Assembly: GCF_900188325.1 (NCBI RefSeq)
Contig: NZ_FZPD01000001.1
Location: 558,001-622,000, forward strand
Length of the DNA stretch: 64,000 nt
Origin: Ekhidna lutea
Lineage (GTDB): Bacteria > Bacteroidota > Bacteroidia > Cytophagales > Cyclobacteriaceae
Direction: 5' to 3'
The translations under genes were made by a program, and so were the position numbers. Each line of letters opens with the position of its first letter. The first letter of the stretch is position 1. Shown here in pieces: positions 38,926-47,031 of this stretch. The notes under the pieces are model-generated. The model made no database searches. It was not told where the DNA came from and was given only the letters and a program-made list of their open reading frames with translations.

Positions 38926-39918
38926 ATGGAAGCGCAGGCACTCGATAAGGATCTTCAAAAAGAACATCAGGAGAAAATCCGGAAAGTTATTTCTGAGGTA
39001 GGGAAGGTAGTGATTGGCCAGGAGTACATGGTCAATCGATTGTTGGTTGGTCTATTCACGCAGGGTCACATTCTGTTGGAAGGAGTACCGGGTCTGGCAA
39101 AGACTTTGACAGTAAATGCACTTGCGGATGTCCTGAAATTGGACTTTCAACGAATCCAGTTTACACCGGATTTATTACCTGCCGACTTGGTGGGTACCAT
39201 GATTTACAATCAGCAAAAGGCTGAATTTGAGGTTAAAAAAGGACCAATCTTCGCCAATCTGATTCTGGCAGATGAGGTAAACCGTTCCCCAGCCAAAGTG
39301 CAATCTGCTTTGCTTGAGGCCATGCAGGAAAAAACAGTTTCTATCGGTGATACTACCTACAAACTGGACCGTCCATTTCTTGTTCTTGCAACCCAAAACC
39401 CGATCGATCAGGAAGGTACGTACCCATTGCCGGAAGCCCAAGTTGACCGATTCATGCTAAAGGTGCATGTAGATTATTTGAGTAAAGATGATGAGCTGGA
39501 GGTGATGAGAAGAATCTCAAATATGAGCTTTAATCCTCAGCTGGAAACGATCCTTACAAAAGAGGATATCTTCTCCATTCGAAATGAAATCAATCAGGTT
39601 ACGGTCTCAGAATCCATCGAGAAGTACATCATTGAATTGGTATTTGCTACCAGAAACCCGCTTGAATATAAGCTTAATGATGAGGCGCAGTATATCCAAT
39701 TTGGAGCTTCACCAAGAGCATCCATTAACCTGAATCTGGCGGCAAAGGCAATGGCCTTCTTCAATGAGCGAGATTATGTCTTACCTGAAGACGTGAAAGA
39801 GATCGCAGATGATGTGCTAAATCACAGGATCCTGCTCAATTATGAAGCAGAAGCTGATGAGGTAACTACCCATGATATTATCAAGACTATCCTGTCTAAG
39901 ATTAATATCGCTAAATAA
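38926..39918 (+). CDS. MoxR-family AAA ATPase
   Basis: 330 residues: Walker A GVPGLAKT, Walker B LILADEVNRSPAK, sensor FLVLATQNPIDQEGTYPLPEAQVDRF and a C-terminal lid, all intact. MoxR ATPases act as chaperones for assembling or activating proteins, often with VWA-domain or BatA-E genes. Here no such partner follows; a terminator comes directly after, and the next gene is a lipoprotein. The substrate is therefore not indicated. Confidence 0.92.
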   Translation: MEAQALDKDLQKEHQEKIRKVISEVGKVVIGQEYMVNRLLVGLFTQGHILLEGVPGLAKTLTVNALADVLKLDFQRIQFTPDLLPADLVGTMIYNQQKAEFEVKKGPIFANLILADEVNRSPAKVQSALLEAMQEKTVSIGDTTYKLDRPFLVLATQNPIDQEGTYPLPEAQVDRFMLKVHVDYLSKDDELEVMRRISNMSFNPQLETILTKEDIFSIRNEINQVTVSESIEKYIIELVFATRNPLEYKLNDEAQYIQFGASPRASINLNLAAKAMAFFNERDYVLPEDVKEIADDVLNHRILLNYEAEADEVTTHDIIKTILSKINIAK

Positions 39919-39934
39919 ATAATAGACATTATGT

Positions 39935-39970
39935 AAAAAGCCTGTCAGAATAGCTCTGACAGGCTTTTTT
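39935..39970. terminator. bidirectional-type terminator
   Basis: AAAAAGCCTGTCAGA (39935-39949) pairs with its complement at 39955-39969, followed by T. It ends the MoxR gene. Confidence 0.85.
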
Positions 39971-40141
39971 GTTTTCAGCAAATGGCTATGTTAACAAATT
40001 GGTAATATTCCTAATACACTTTTAACAAAACAGGCCATTCTTTAACCCTTTCATAATAGCCAGAACGACCACAAGTAACATCTGAAATCCAGTTTTGCAA
40101 GTACAAATTGATCTATCAAAATATTTAATCGCAAAATTGAA

Positions 40142-41329
40142 ATGAAAAAATTATTTGCAATCGCAATGTTGATCACAGGAGGCCTAATGATGGTTTCATG
40201 TGGAGAAGACGACACTACTACTATAGAGGTGCCGGTAAATGAATTAGAAGGTGGTTTGGGTGTATTAGTTGAAAACAACATTACAGCAAACACCACATGG
40301 TCTGCTGATTCTGTATATGTATTGACTGGAAGAATTGCTGTTGAAGCAGGATCTACACTTACGATCGAAGCTGGTACTATCATAAAAGGACAAGCTGGGA
40401 CTGGCGCAAATGCGACCGCTCTTATTATTGCAAGAGGAGCAACCATTAACGCTCAGGGTACTTCTAGCGCTCCTATCATTATGACTTCCGTTGCTGATGA
40501 AATTGAGCCAGGACAAATTGACAGCCCTAATCTTTCTGATGATGTTGACGGTCTTTGGGGCGGTCTTATCGTCTTAGGAAATGCGACAATCTCTGTTTCT
40601 GGAGACGCTGAGTCTACCAACATTGAAGGAATTCCTGCAACAGATGCAAATGGCCTGTACGGTGGAACTGCAAATAATGACAACTCTGGAGTAATCACTT
40701 ATGTATCAGTAAGACACGGTGGTTCGAACATCGGAGAAGGAAACGAAATAAATGGAATCACTTTCGGCGGTGTTGGTTCTGGCACTACAGTTAATCACAT
40801 CGAAGTAGTTGCAAATCAGGATGATGGAGTAGAGTTCTTCGGAGGTGCGGTTAATGTAAATCACGTGCTTGTTTGGAATAACGGTGACGATGCAATTGAT
40901 ACTGATCAGGGGTATGTTGGAACAATCAACAATGGATTGATCATCAACCCTGGCGACAAAGCATTTGAGCTTGATGGTGGTGAAGGAACAGAAGAGCCTG
41001 CACACACAATTACCAACTTCTCTGTAATGTTAGGAGGAGCCGGTGGTTCTATCGATACAGATTCTGACACTAATGTTGATATCACAGGAGTATACTTCTA
41101 CGGAATGAATGAAGATACTGGTAGCTCTTATGATTTTGATGCTACTACCAGCACATTCACAAGCATAGAGGTAGCTGACACATGGGATGATGATGGATCT
41201 GCTAGATCTGTAACTGCTGGTCAGTTTGCAGATGCTGCTTTTGAAACATTAGTGTCAAACCCAACAGTTGGGGCTAACACTTCAGAGTTTAACTCCTGGA
41301 CAATGGCTTCACTAAGGAGTGCATTTTAA
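40142..41329 (+). CDS. beta-helix lipoprotein paired with a TonB receptor
   Basis: 395 residues. MKKLFAIAMLITGGLMMVSC gives lipobox MVSC, followed by acidic GEDD. The body is rich in Gly, Asn, Asp and Thr with a parallel beta-helix pattern: EAGSTLTIEAGTIIKGQAG, VNHIEVVANQDDGVEFFGG, VNHVLVWNNGDDAIDTDQG. Many Asp residues could bind calcium. It looks surface-exposed. It precedes a large TonB-dependent receptor with a terminator between, so it may be a surface partner of that receptor. The substrate is unknown. Confidence 0.72.
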   Translation: MKKLFAIAMLITGGLMMVSCGEDDTTTIEVPVNELEGGLGVLVENNITANTTWSADSVYVLTGRIAVEAGSTLTIEAGTIIKGQAGTGANATALIIARGATINAQGTSSAPIIMTSVADEIEPGQIDSPNLSDDVDGLWGGLIVLGNATISVSGDAESTNIEGIPATDANGLYGGTANNDNSGVITYVSVRHGGSNIGEGNEINGITFGGVGSGTTVNHIEVVANQDDGVEFFGGAVNVNHVLVWNNGDDAIDTDQGYVGTINNGLIINPGDKAFELDGGEGTEEPAHTITNFSVMLGGAGGSIDTDSDTNVDITGVYFYGMNEDTGSSYDFDATTSTFTSIEVADTWDDDGSARSVTAGQFADAAFETLVSNPTVGANTSEFNSWTMASLRSAF

Positions 41330-41348
41330 GAGATAAAAAATATTGCAA

Positions 41349-41380
41349 AAAAGGCTCGGTGTGCGATCACCGGGCCTTTT
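41349..41380 (+). terminator. terminator between lipoprotein and receptor genes
   Basis: AAAAGGCTCGGTG (41349-41361) pairs with CACCGGGCCTTTT (41368-41380) with one G-T pair, followed by GT. It stands 32 bases before the receptor ATG, so most transcripts could stop after the lipoprotein gene. Confidence 0.7.
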
Positions 41381-41411
41381 GTACATTTTGATAGAGAAAT
41401 TTTTAAGATTT

Positions 41412-44273
41412 ATGAGATACATTTTACTTGCCTTTTTGCTTATTTCAATCAATGCGTTTGGACAAAAAGGGATTATTAGAGGGACAGTAATTGAGGATGC
41501 CAACGGCGAACCTCTTTTTGGTGTGACGGTGCAAATTAAAGGGACTACCAATGGCGCTATCACTGATTTTGACGGAAAATTTGAAATTCAAACTACCCCG
41601 GGAAAGTATGACTTACAAGCTTCATTCGTTTCCTTTCAGACAGTAACAATAAGTGGACTTGAAGTTTCGGCAGATGAGACAACACTCATTGATCAAATTA
41701 GCTTAAAAGAAGACGTAGAGCTATTGGATGAAGTGGTTGTAACAGCGGAAGTAATCAAAACAACCGAAGCTGCAATGATTACAGTAAAGCGTAAATCAGC
41801 AAACCTTATCGATGGAATTTCTGCAGCTAGCTTTAGAAAAATAGGTGATAGTGATGCAGCCTCTGCGGCCAAAAGAATCACGGGTGTTTCTATCGAAGGA
41901 GGTAAATATGTTTATGTAAGAGGGCTCGGAGATCGATATACTAAGACCCTTTTAAATGGAATGGAAATTCCAGGTTTGGATCCGGACAGAAACACGTTGC
42001 AGATGGATATCTTTCCTACCAATGTGCTTTCGAATATTGTGGTTGCAAAAACCTTTACAGCAGATCTTCCTGCTGATTTCACGGGAGGTTTGGTAAACAT
42101 CGAAACACAGGATGTGCCGGATATTAAAACCACTACAGCTCAGGTAGGATTTGGCTTCAACCCTAGAATGCACTTCAATAGTGATTTCCTAACCTATAAT
42201 GGTGGAAAAACAGATTGGTTAGGCTTTGATGATGGCACAAGAAAGCTGCACATTTCGGATGCGCAAGTAACTGATGTTCAGAACGCTTACATTTTGAATC
42301 CTTCGTCAGAAAAAGGGATGACCTATAAAAGACAGCTTGATAGCTTCAATAAGCAGTTAGGAGCTTCACAGAAGTCCAATTTCATGAACTATAATCTTGG
42401 ATTCTCGACTGGAAATCAAAAAGAAATTGGTCTTGGTACGCTGGGATACAACCTTGCATTTACCTATAGAAGCACTTCCGAATTTTATGATGATGCGCTA
42501 TTCAGCAGGTATTTAATTGATCAAAATGAGTCAGAATTGGTGCTGGCTGAAGAGCAAATTGGTTCTTATAGTGTAAGCAATGTTTTGCTAGGTGGTATGG
42601 CTGGTTTTGCTCTAAAAAGAGACAACTCGAAATATCGTTTCAATATTCTAAAACTTCAGAATGGTGAGTCAAAGACTGGCTTCTTCAACTCTGAGACCAC
42701 AGAAGCGATTGGAACAGATGTAAATGGTATCCAATCCAACCTCGAATATTCTCAGAAGTCAATGACGAACCTATTGCTATCAGGCGAATACTTTTTAGAT
42801 AAATGGATTTTGAACTGGAGGGTTTCACCAACAATTTCGTCAATAGACGATCCTGATATTCGATTCACAAAATATGAGGTGCTTCCAAATGATGGTGGTT
42901 TTGAGATTGGAACAGGTAACTCTGGTCTTCCTCAGCGAATTTGGAGAGAGCTAAATGAGACTAACCTCTCAAACAGATTGGATGCAAAAAGAGAATATGA
43001 AATTTCAGGTAGAGATGCCAGCATAAAATTTGGAGTAGGCGCTACTTTCAAAAAGAGGGACTTTATTATCCGACAGTTTGATTTGGATGTGAATCAAAAT
43101 GATTTTGACGGCAGCTTCGATGAGCTGATGGAGGATGAAAACCTTTGGCCAAATGAGGATGCAAACTTCCATGTGGCGCAATATGTGGGTGGAAATGTGA
43201 ATCAATTTGATGCATCTACCAGTAACTACTCCATTTATGCTTCGAATGAATTTGCTCCATTGGAGAACCTGAAGGCGATAGTCGGGCTAAGAGCAGAAGC
43301 ATATTCTCAGTTTTATACGGGTCAAAACCAAAGCGGTGTAGTATTGAATAATGAAGAAGTAATCAATGAGTTAAACCTATTCCCTACTGGTAACTTCACT
43401 TATTCATTGAGCCAGAATCAAAATGTACGATTCGCATACACAAAAACAATCGCACGTTACTCGTTCAAAGAGGCCTCTTTTATTGAGTATTATGATCCGC
43501 TTACTGGAAGAACATTCCTTGGCTCTTTGAGCCCAATTGAGGATAATCAAGGAAATCAAATTTGGGATGGAGACATCAGGTCTACGTTGATCAATAACTT
43601 CGATTTAAGGTGGGAGCGATTTAGCGATAGAGGACAGATTTTCTCAATCTCTGGTTTCTATAAGCAGTTCAATGATCCTATAGAAGTAGTTCAAATTTCT
43701 GGTGCTGACAACAACTTCCAGCCTCAAAACGTGGGAGATGCAACTGTATACGGAGCTGAACTAGAAGTAAGACAAAATCTGGGTATTGTAAGTCCTGCTC
43801 TTTCAGACTTCTTTTTAAGCGGAAACACCACTTTGTCTGTGTCAGAAATCACAATGACTGATCAGGAGTTTGAAGCGAGACAGAGATCGGCAAGAGCTGG
43901 CGAGAATATCTCCAGAGAGCGGGAACTTCAGGGACAGGCGCCATTCATCATCAATACTGGATTGTCCTATGATGGAGTTTCAAACGGCCTGGAAGTAGGG
44001 TTATATTACAATGTGCAAGGCCCAACACTTACTTACACAGGCGGTGTAAATGGTATTCCAGATGTGTATAGCGTGCCATTCTCCAGTGTTAACTTAAGTG
44101 CTAATAAGACGTTTGGTCAGAATGAAAAAATGAGATTAACGCTGAAGGTTAATAATCTTCTAAACGATAAGCGAGAGTGGGAATACCAAAGTTTTGGTGC
44201 AGAAGATAGACCATTTGAAGCGCGATCATTAGGAACCACCGTAAATGTAGGATTCCGATATTCATTCAATTAA
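41412..44273 (+). CDS. TonB-dependent receptor with carboxypeptidase-like N-domain
   Basis: 953 residues. Signal peptide MRYILLAFLLISINAFGQ, then a carboxypeptidase-like regulatory domain (IIRGTVIEDANGEPLFGVTV, about 20-100). The plug has ISAASFRKIGDSDAASAAKR, VYVRGLGDRYTKTLLNGMEI and a barrel follows, ending in TTVNVGFRYSFN with a terminal aromatic residue. It imports an unknown large or chelated substrate across the outer membrane with TonB energy. The ATG at 41412 opens the signal peptide. It is probably expressed with the beta-helix lipoprotein, through or past the terminator at 41349. Confidence 0.88.
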   Translation: MRYILLAFLLISINAFGQKGIIRGTVIEDANGEPLFGVTVQIKGTTNGAITDFDGKFEIQTTPGKYDLQASFVSFQTVTISGLEVSADETTLIDQISLKEDVELLDEVVVTAEVIKTTEAAMITVKRKSANLIDGISAASFRKIGDSDAASAAKRITGVSIEGGKYVYVRGLGDRYTKTLLNGMEIPGLDPDRNTLQMDIFPTNVLSNIVVAKTFTADLPADFTGGLVNIETQDVPDIKTTTAQVGFGFNPRMHFNSDFLTYNGGKTDWLGFDDGTRKLHISDAQVTDVQNAYILNPSSEKGMTYKRQLDSFNKQLGASQKSNFMNYNLGFSTGNQKEIGLGTLGYNLAFTYRSTSEFYDDALFSRYLIDQNESELVLAEEQIGSYSVSNVLLGGMAGFALKRDNSKYRFNILKLQNGESKTGFFNSETTEAIGTDVNGIQSNLEYSQKSMTNLLLSGEYFLDKWILNWRVSPTISSIDDPDIRFTKYEVLPNDGGFEIGTGNSGLPQRIWRELNETNLSNRLDAKREYEISGRDASIKFGVGATFKKRDFIIRQFDLDVNQNDFDGSFDELMEDENLWPNEDANFHVAQYVGGNVNQFDASTSNYSIYASNEFAPLENLKAIVGLRAEAYSQFYTGQNQSGVVLNNEEVINELNLFPTGNFTYSLSQNQNVRFAYTKTIARYSFKEASFIEYYDPLTGRTFLGSLSPIEDNQGNQIWDGDIRSTLINNFDLRWERFSDRGQIFSISGFYKQFNDPIEVVQISGADNNFQPQNVGDATVYGAELEVRQNLGIVSPALSDFFLSGNTTLSVSEITMTDQEFEARQRSARAGENISRERELQGQAPFIINTGLSYDGVSNGLEVGLYYNVQGPTLTYTGGVNGIPDVYSVPFSSVNLSANKTFGQNEKMRLTLKVNNLLNDKREWEYQSFGAEDRPFEARSLGTTVNVGFRYSFN

Positions 44274-44294
44274 GGTTGTTCAGATTATAAAGTC

Positions 44295-44326
44295 AAGGGG
44301 GTGCAAAATTTGTATCCCCTTTTTTA
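44295..44326 (+). terminator. terminator after the TonB receptor
   Basis: AAGGGG (44295-44300) pairs with CCCCTT (44316-44321), followed by T's. It overlaps the stop of the convergent gene at 44324. Confidence 0.6.
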
Positions 44327-44719
44327 TTCACTCCACAAACTGGGACATTCCTCCTGCCCTTTTGGACCATTCGTAAGCCAAAGCTCTAATTCCTCTATCC
44401 GACTTTTAGTGAATCGGATCATTTCCTTGCACTTACATGGGTTGAACACCTCTTTACTATGTAGTTCTCTGTAATGTCTGTTCCAATCTTCCGGGTAAAT
44501 ACTCTTGAGGTGGTGGTCCCGATATTGAACCCAGTAAACCTGCTCCATATTAAAACTGCTGAGAAACTTTTTGTTTCCAGCATGCTTGGTTTTGATCTGA
44601 TCGATCAGGTTGAGCATTTCTAAATCAACAGCATCGAATTCACTACACGCATCTTTTGGTTGGTTTTCGTCACAAGAATATAGTGTCAGAGCTATAAATA
44701 GGAAGAATAGGTATTTCAT
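44324..44719 (-). CDS. lipoprotein, possibly LprI/DUF1311-like
   Basis: 131 residues with lipobox YSC (MKYLFFLFIALTLYSC). The mature part reads FLSSFNMEQVYWVQYRDHHL, then CKCKEMIRFTKSRIEELELWL, a pattern similar to small secreted DUF1311/LprI-type proteins (Q-x2-W-x2-YRD, then T-x2-RI-x-EL). Four cysteines besides the lipobox one could form disulfides. LprI-type proteins are sometimes lysozyme inhibitors; no role is assigned here. Confidence 0.6.
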   Translation of the reverse strand: MKYLFFLFIALTLYSCDENQPKDACSEFDAVDLEMLNLIDQIKTKHAGNKKFLSSFNMEQVYWVQYRDHHLKSIYPEDWNRHYRELHSKEVFNPCKCKEMIRFTKSRIEELELWLTNGPKGQEECPSLWSE

Positions 44720-44788
44720 GGAATGTTTTCAGGCAAAATAATGAGATCAAAGCGTACTTATCATACGTAGTGAATTATCAAATTGTAA

Positions 44789-45367
44789 TTAATTTGATTT
44801 CTCTATTGTCTTAATTTTGTTCTTTAACCACTCCACCTCTTCTTCGAGCTGATTGATTTGCTTCAGTATTTCAGCTCGTTTTCTTTCAAGCTCCTCATCT
44901 CTATATTGCTTTCCCAGGTCGTCTGATTTATCAATCCGGAAGGTTATCAACTCAATATAATAGTCGATGTAGATATTCTTTTTGAAATCCAGAATCATAG
45001 ACTTAGCCTGCTCATCATACTTTTTGTTTGCTACTCCCAGAAAAAAAGAGGATCCCCCTTTGATCTCAGTGGTTTGAGTGAAAATTTCTAAATCAACATT
45101 GCCATCTGTTGTTTCTGATGGGATGGTAATCTTGTAATAGGTCTTCATATTTAGTGGGCTACCAAATTCTCTGGCATACTCCCACCAGCCTTTTCTCACA
45201 TCCTCTCTATCAAAATCAAATTGAGTAGAATAACCACTTAATGATTTTCCTTCGAGGTTTAGTCGAGCTGATTTTATTTCAGTGTTATAAGTTTTCTGGG
45301 CAAAAACCAGATTCAAACTGAACAAAAGCAAACATCCGATAGTATGTTTATAAAGAATTACTCTCAT
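44789..45367 (-). CDS. secreted protein with C-terminal coiled coil, unknown
   Basis: 192 residues from the ATG at 45367: MRVILYKHTIGCLLLFSLNLVFAQ is a signal peptide. The mature part has a beta-rich domain (YNTEIKSARLNLEGKSLSGY) and a C-terminal coiled coil (EELERKRAEILKQINQLEEE). No family is recognised. Its start codon overlaps, by two bases, the start of the divergent gene at 45366. The frame is open upstream, but only this ATG opens the signal peptide. Confidence 0.65.
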   Translation of the reverse strand: MRVILYKHTIGCLLLFSLNLVFAQKTYNTEIKSARLNLEGKSLSGYSTQFDFDREDVRKGWWEYAREFGSPLNMKTYYKITIPSETTDGNVDLEIFTQTTEIKGGSSFFLGVANKKYDEQAKSMILDFKKNIYIDYYIELITFRIDKSDDLGKQYRDEELERKRAEILKQINQLEEEVEWLKNKIKTIEKSN

Positions 45368-46292
45368 GTCTTCAACAAATCTAAACGACCCAATTAAAAC
45401 GGTACTCATTGCTGGTGGAACCGGACTGCTTGGTACAGAGCTCAGCAAGCTACTCACCAACAAGGGATACACCGTTACACACCTGTCTCGCAACCCAACG
45501 CAAAAAAGCTACCAGACATTCTATTGGGATGTAAAAAAACAAGAAATAGATGATGAAGCGATAAAATCTGCTGATGCTATCATCCATTTAGCTGGAGCTG
45601 GAGTTGCAGATAAACGCTGGTCTACTTCATGGAAAAAGGAAATTTACAACAGTAGGATCAACTCCACCAAGCTATTAAAGCAACGTGTAGAAAAGCTCAA
45701 TCCCAGATTGAAGCATTACATCTCCGCTTCAGCTGTTGGATATTATGGGTGGGATTCAGGAAATCGACTGATGCATGAAGAAGACCCTAAAGGAAGTGGC
45801 TTCTTAGCAGATGTTGTAAATGACTGGGAGGCGGAAGCTGATTCCTTTACGGACCTTAATGTCAAAGTATCAAAAGTAAGAATCGGCATAGTGCTGAGTG
45901 AGAAAGGTGGGGCACTGGAGGAAATAGCTAAGCCGGTAAAGTATGGTTTCGGAGCTCCGCTGGGGAATGGCAAACAATATATGAGCTGGATTCATATCCA
46001 GGATCTATGTGGAATTTTCTCTCATATACTTGAAAAAGGACAGGAAGGCACCTTCAATGGAGTAGCGTCAGACCCCAAAACTAACAAGGAATTTACGGGT
46101 GCATTAGCAAAATCACTCAATCGACCACTTTGGCTGCCGAATGTTCCTAAATTTGCGCTCCGATTATTGGTAGGCGAAATGGCTGATATACTTATTGGAG
46201 GAAATAGGGTCTCTTCTAAAAAAATTGAAGAGGCGGGATTTAATTTCCAGTTTCGGGCGTTAGACCATGCGCTGAAAGACTTACTACATTAA
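45366..46292 (+). CDS. TIGR01777-family NAD-dependent epimerase-like protein (YfcH/SulA type)
   Basis: 308 residues. Rossmann motif TVLIAGGTGLLGTELSKLL, then DAIIHLAGAGVADKRWSTSW, ISASAVGYYGW and PLGNGKQYMSWIHIQDLC, all typical of this extended SDR-like family. No substrate is established for the family. The only possible start is the ATG at 45366, whose bases overlap the start codon of the divergent gene. It lies 4 bases before the LOG gene, and uvrA follows, so these three form an operon. Confidence 0.88.
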   Translation: MSSTNLNDPIKTVLIAGGTGLLGTELSKLLTNKGYTVTHLSRNPTQKSYQTFYWDVKKQEIDDEAIKSADAIIHLAGAGVADKRWSTSWKKEIYNSRINSTKLLKQRVEKLNPRLKHYISASAVGYYGWDSGNRLMHEEDPKGSGFLADVVNDWEAEADSFTDLNVKVSKVRIGIVLSEKGGALEEIAKPVKYGFGAPLGNGKQYMSWIHIQDLCGIFSHILEKGQEGTFNGVASDPKTNKEFTGALAKSLNRPLWLPNVPKFALRLLVGEMADILIGGNRVSSKKIEEAGFNFQFRALDHALKDLLH

Positions 46293-46296
46293 CAAC

Positions 46297-47028
46297 ATGG
46301 AAGAAAAGAAAGAGATAACAAGAGAGGAAGAAGCACGCATATTAGAAGCATTCAAAGAAAAAGACTGGAATGAAATCAAGAGTGCAGACTCCTGGGCCAT
46401 ATTCAAGGTCATGGGCGAATTTGTGCAGGGATTTGAAAAAATGGCCAAAATAGGCCCATGTGTTTCCATTTTTGGCTCTGCGAGAACTAAGCCGGATAAT
46501 AAATACTATAAGACTGCAGAGGAGATAGCGGCGAAAGTAGTACGACACGGATATGGAGTGATTACAGGCGGTGGACCCGGTATCATGGAAGCGGGTAACA
46601 AAGGAGCCAACGCGCAGGGAGGAAAATCAGTAGGTCTAAACATCGATTTGCCTTTTGAACAAAACAACAATATTTACATAGATATGGACAAGAGTATCGA
46701 TTTCGATTACTTCTTTGTCCGAAAGGTAATGTTCGTGAAGTATTCACAGGGATTTATCGTGCTTCCCGGTGGTTTCGGAACTATGGACGAGCTTTTTGAA
46801 GCATTGACGTTGATTCAAACAAAAAAGATTGGCGCATTTCCGATCGTCCTGGTCGGCAGGGAATACTGGACGGGCCTGGTGGATTGGCTAAAAGACACCA
46901 TGCTTCAGCAAGAATCTAATATTAGCCCAACTGACCTGGATTTGTTTAATGTTGTTGATACAGCAGATGAAGCAGTTGCTGTAATTGATGATTTCTATAG
47001 TAAATACAACCTAAGCCCGAACTTCTAA
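46297..47028 (+). CDS. LOG-family nucleotide phosphoribohydrolase-like protein
   Basis: 243 residues with the LOG motifs GGGPGIMEAGNKGA and PGGFGTMDELFEALT. The latter carries the PGGxGTxxE active-site signature. LOG proteins release cytokinin-type or other bases from nucleoside monophosphates. A short charged N-terminal extension (EEKKEITREEEARILEAF) precedes the Rossmann fold. It lies between the epimerase-like gene and uvrA, 3 bases before the latter. Confidence 0.88.
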   Translation: MEEKKEITREEEARILEAFKEKDWNEIKSADSWAIFKVMGEFVQGFEKMAKIGPCVSIFGSARTKPDNKYYKTAEEIAAKVVRHGYGVITGGGPGIMEAGNKGANAQGGKSVGLNIDLPFEQNNNIYIDMDKSIDFDYFFVRKVMFVKYSQGFIVLPGGFGTMDELFEALTLIQTKKIGAFPIVLVGREYWTGLVDWLKDTMLQQESNISPTDLDLFNVVDTADEAVAVIDDFYSKYNLSPNF

Positions 47029-47031
47029 TCA

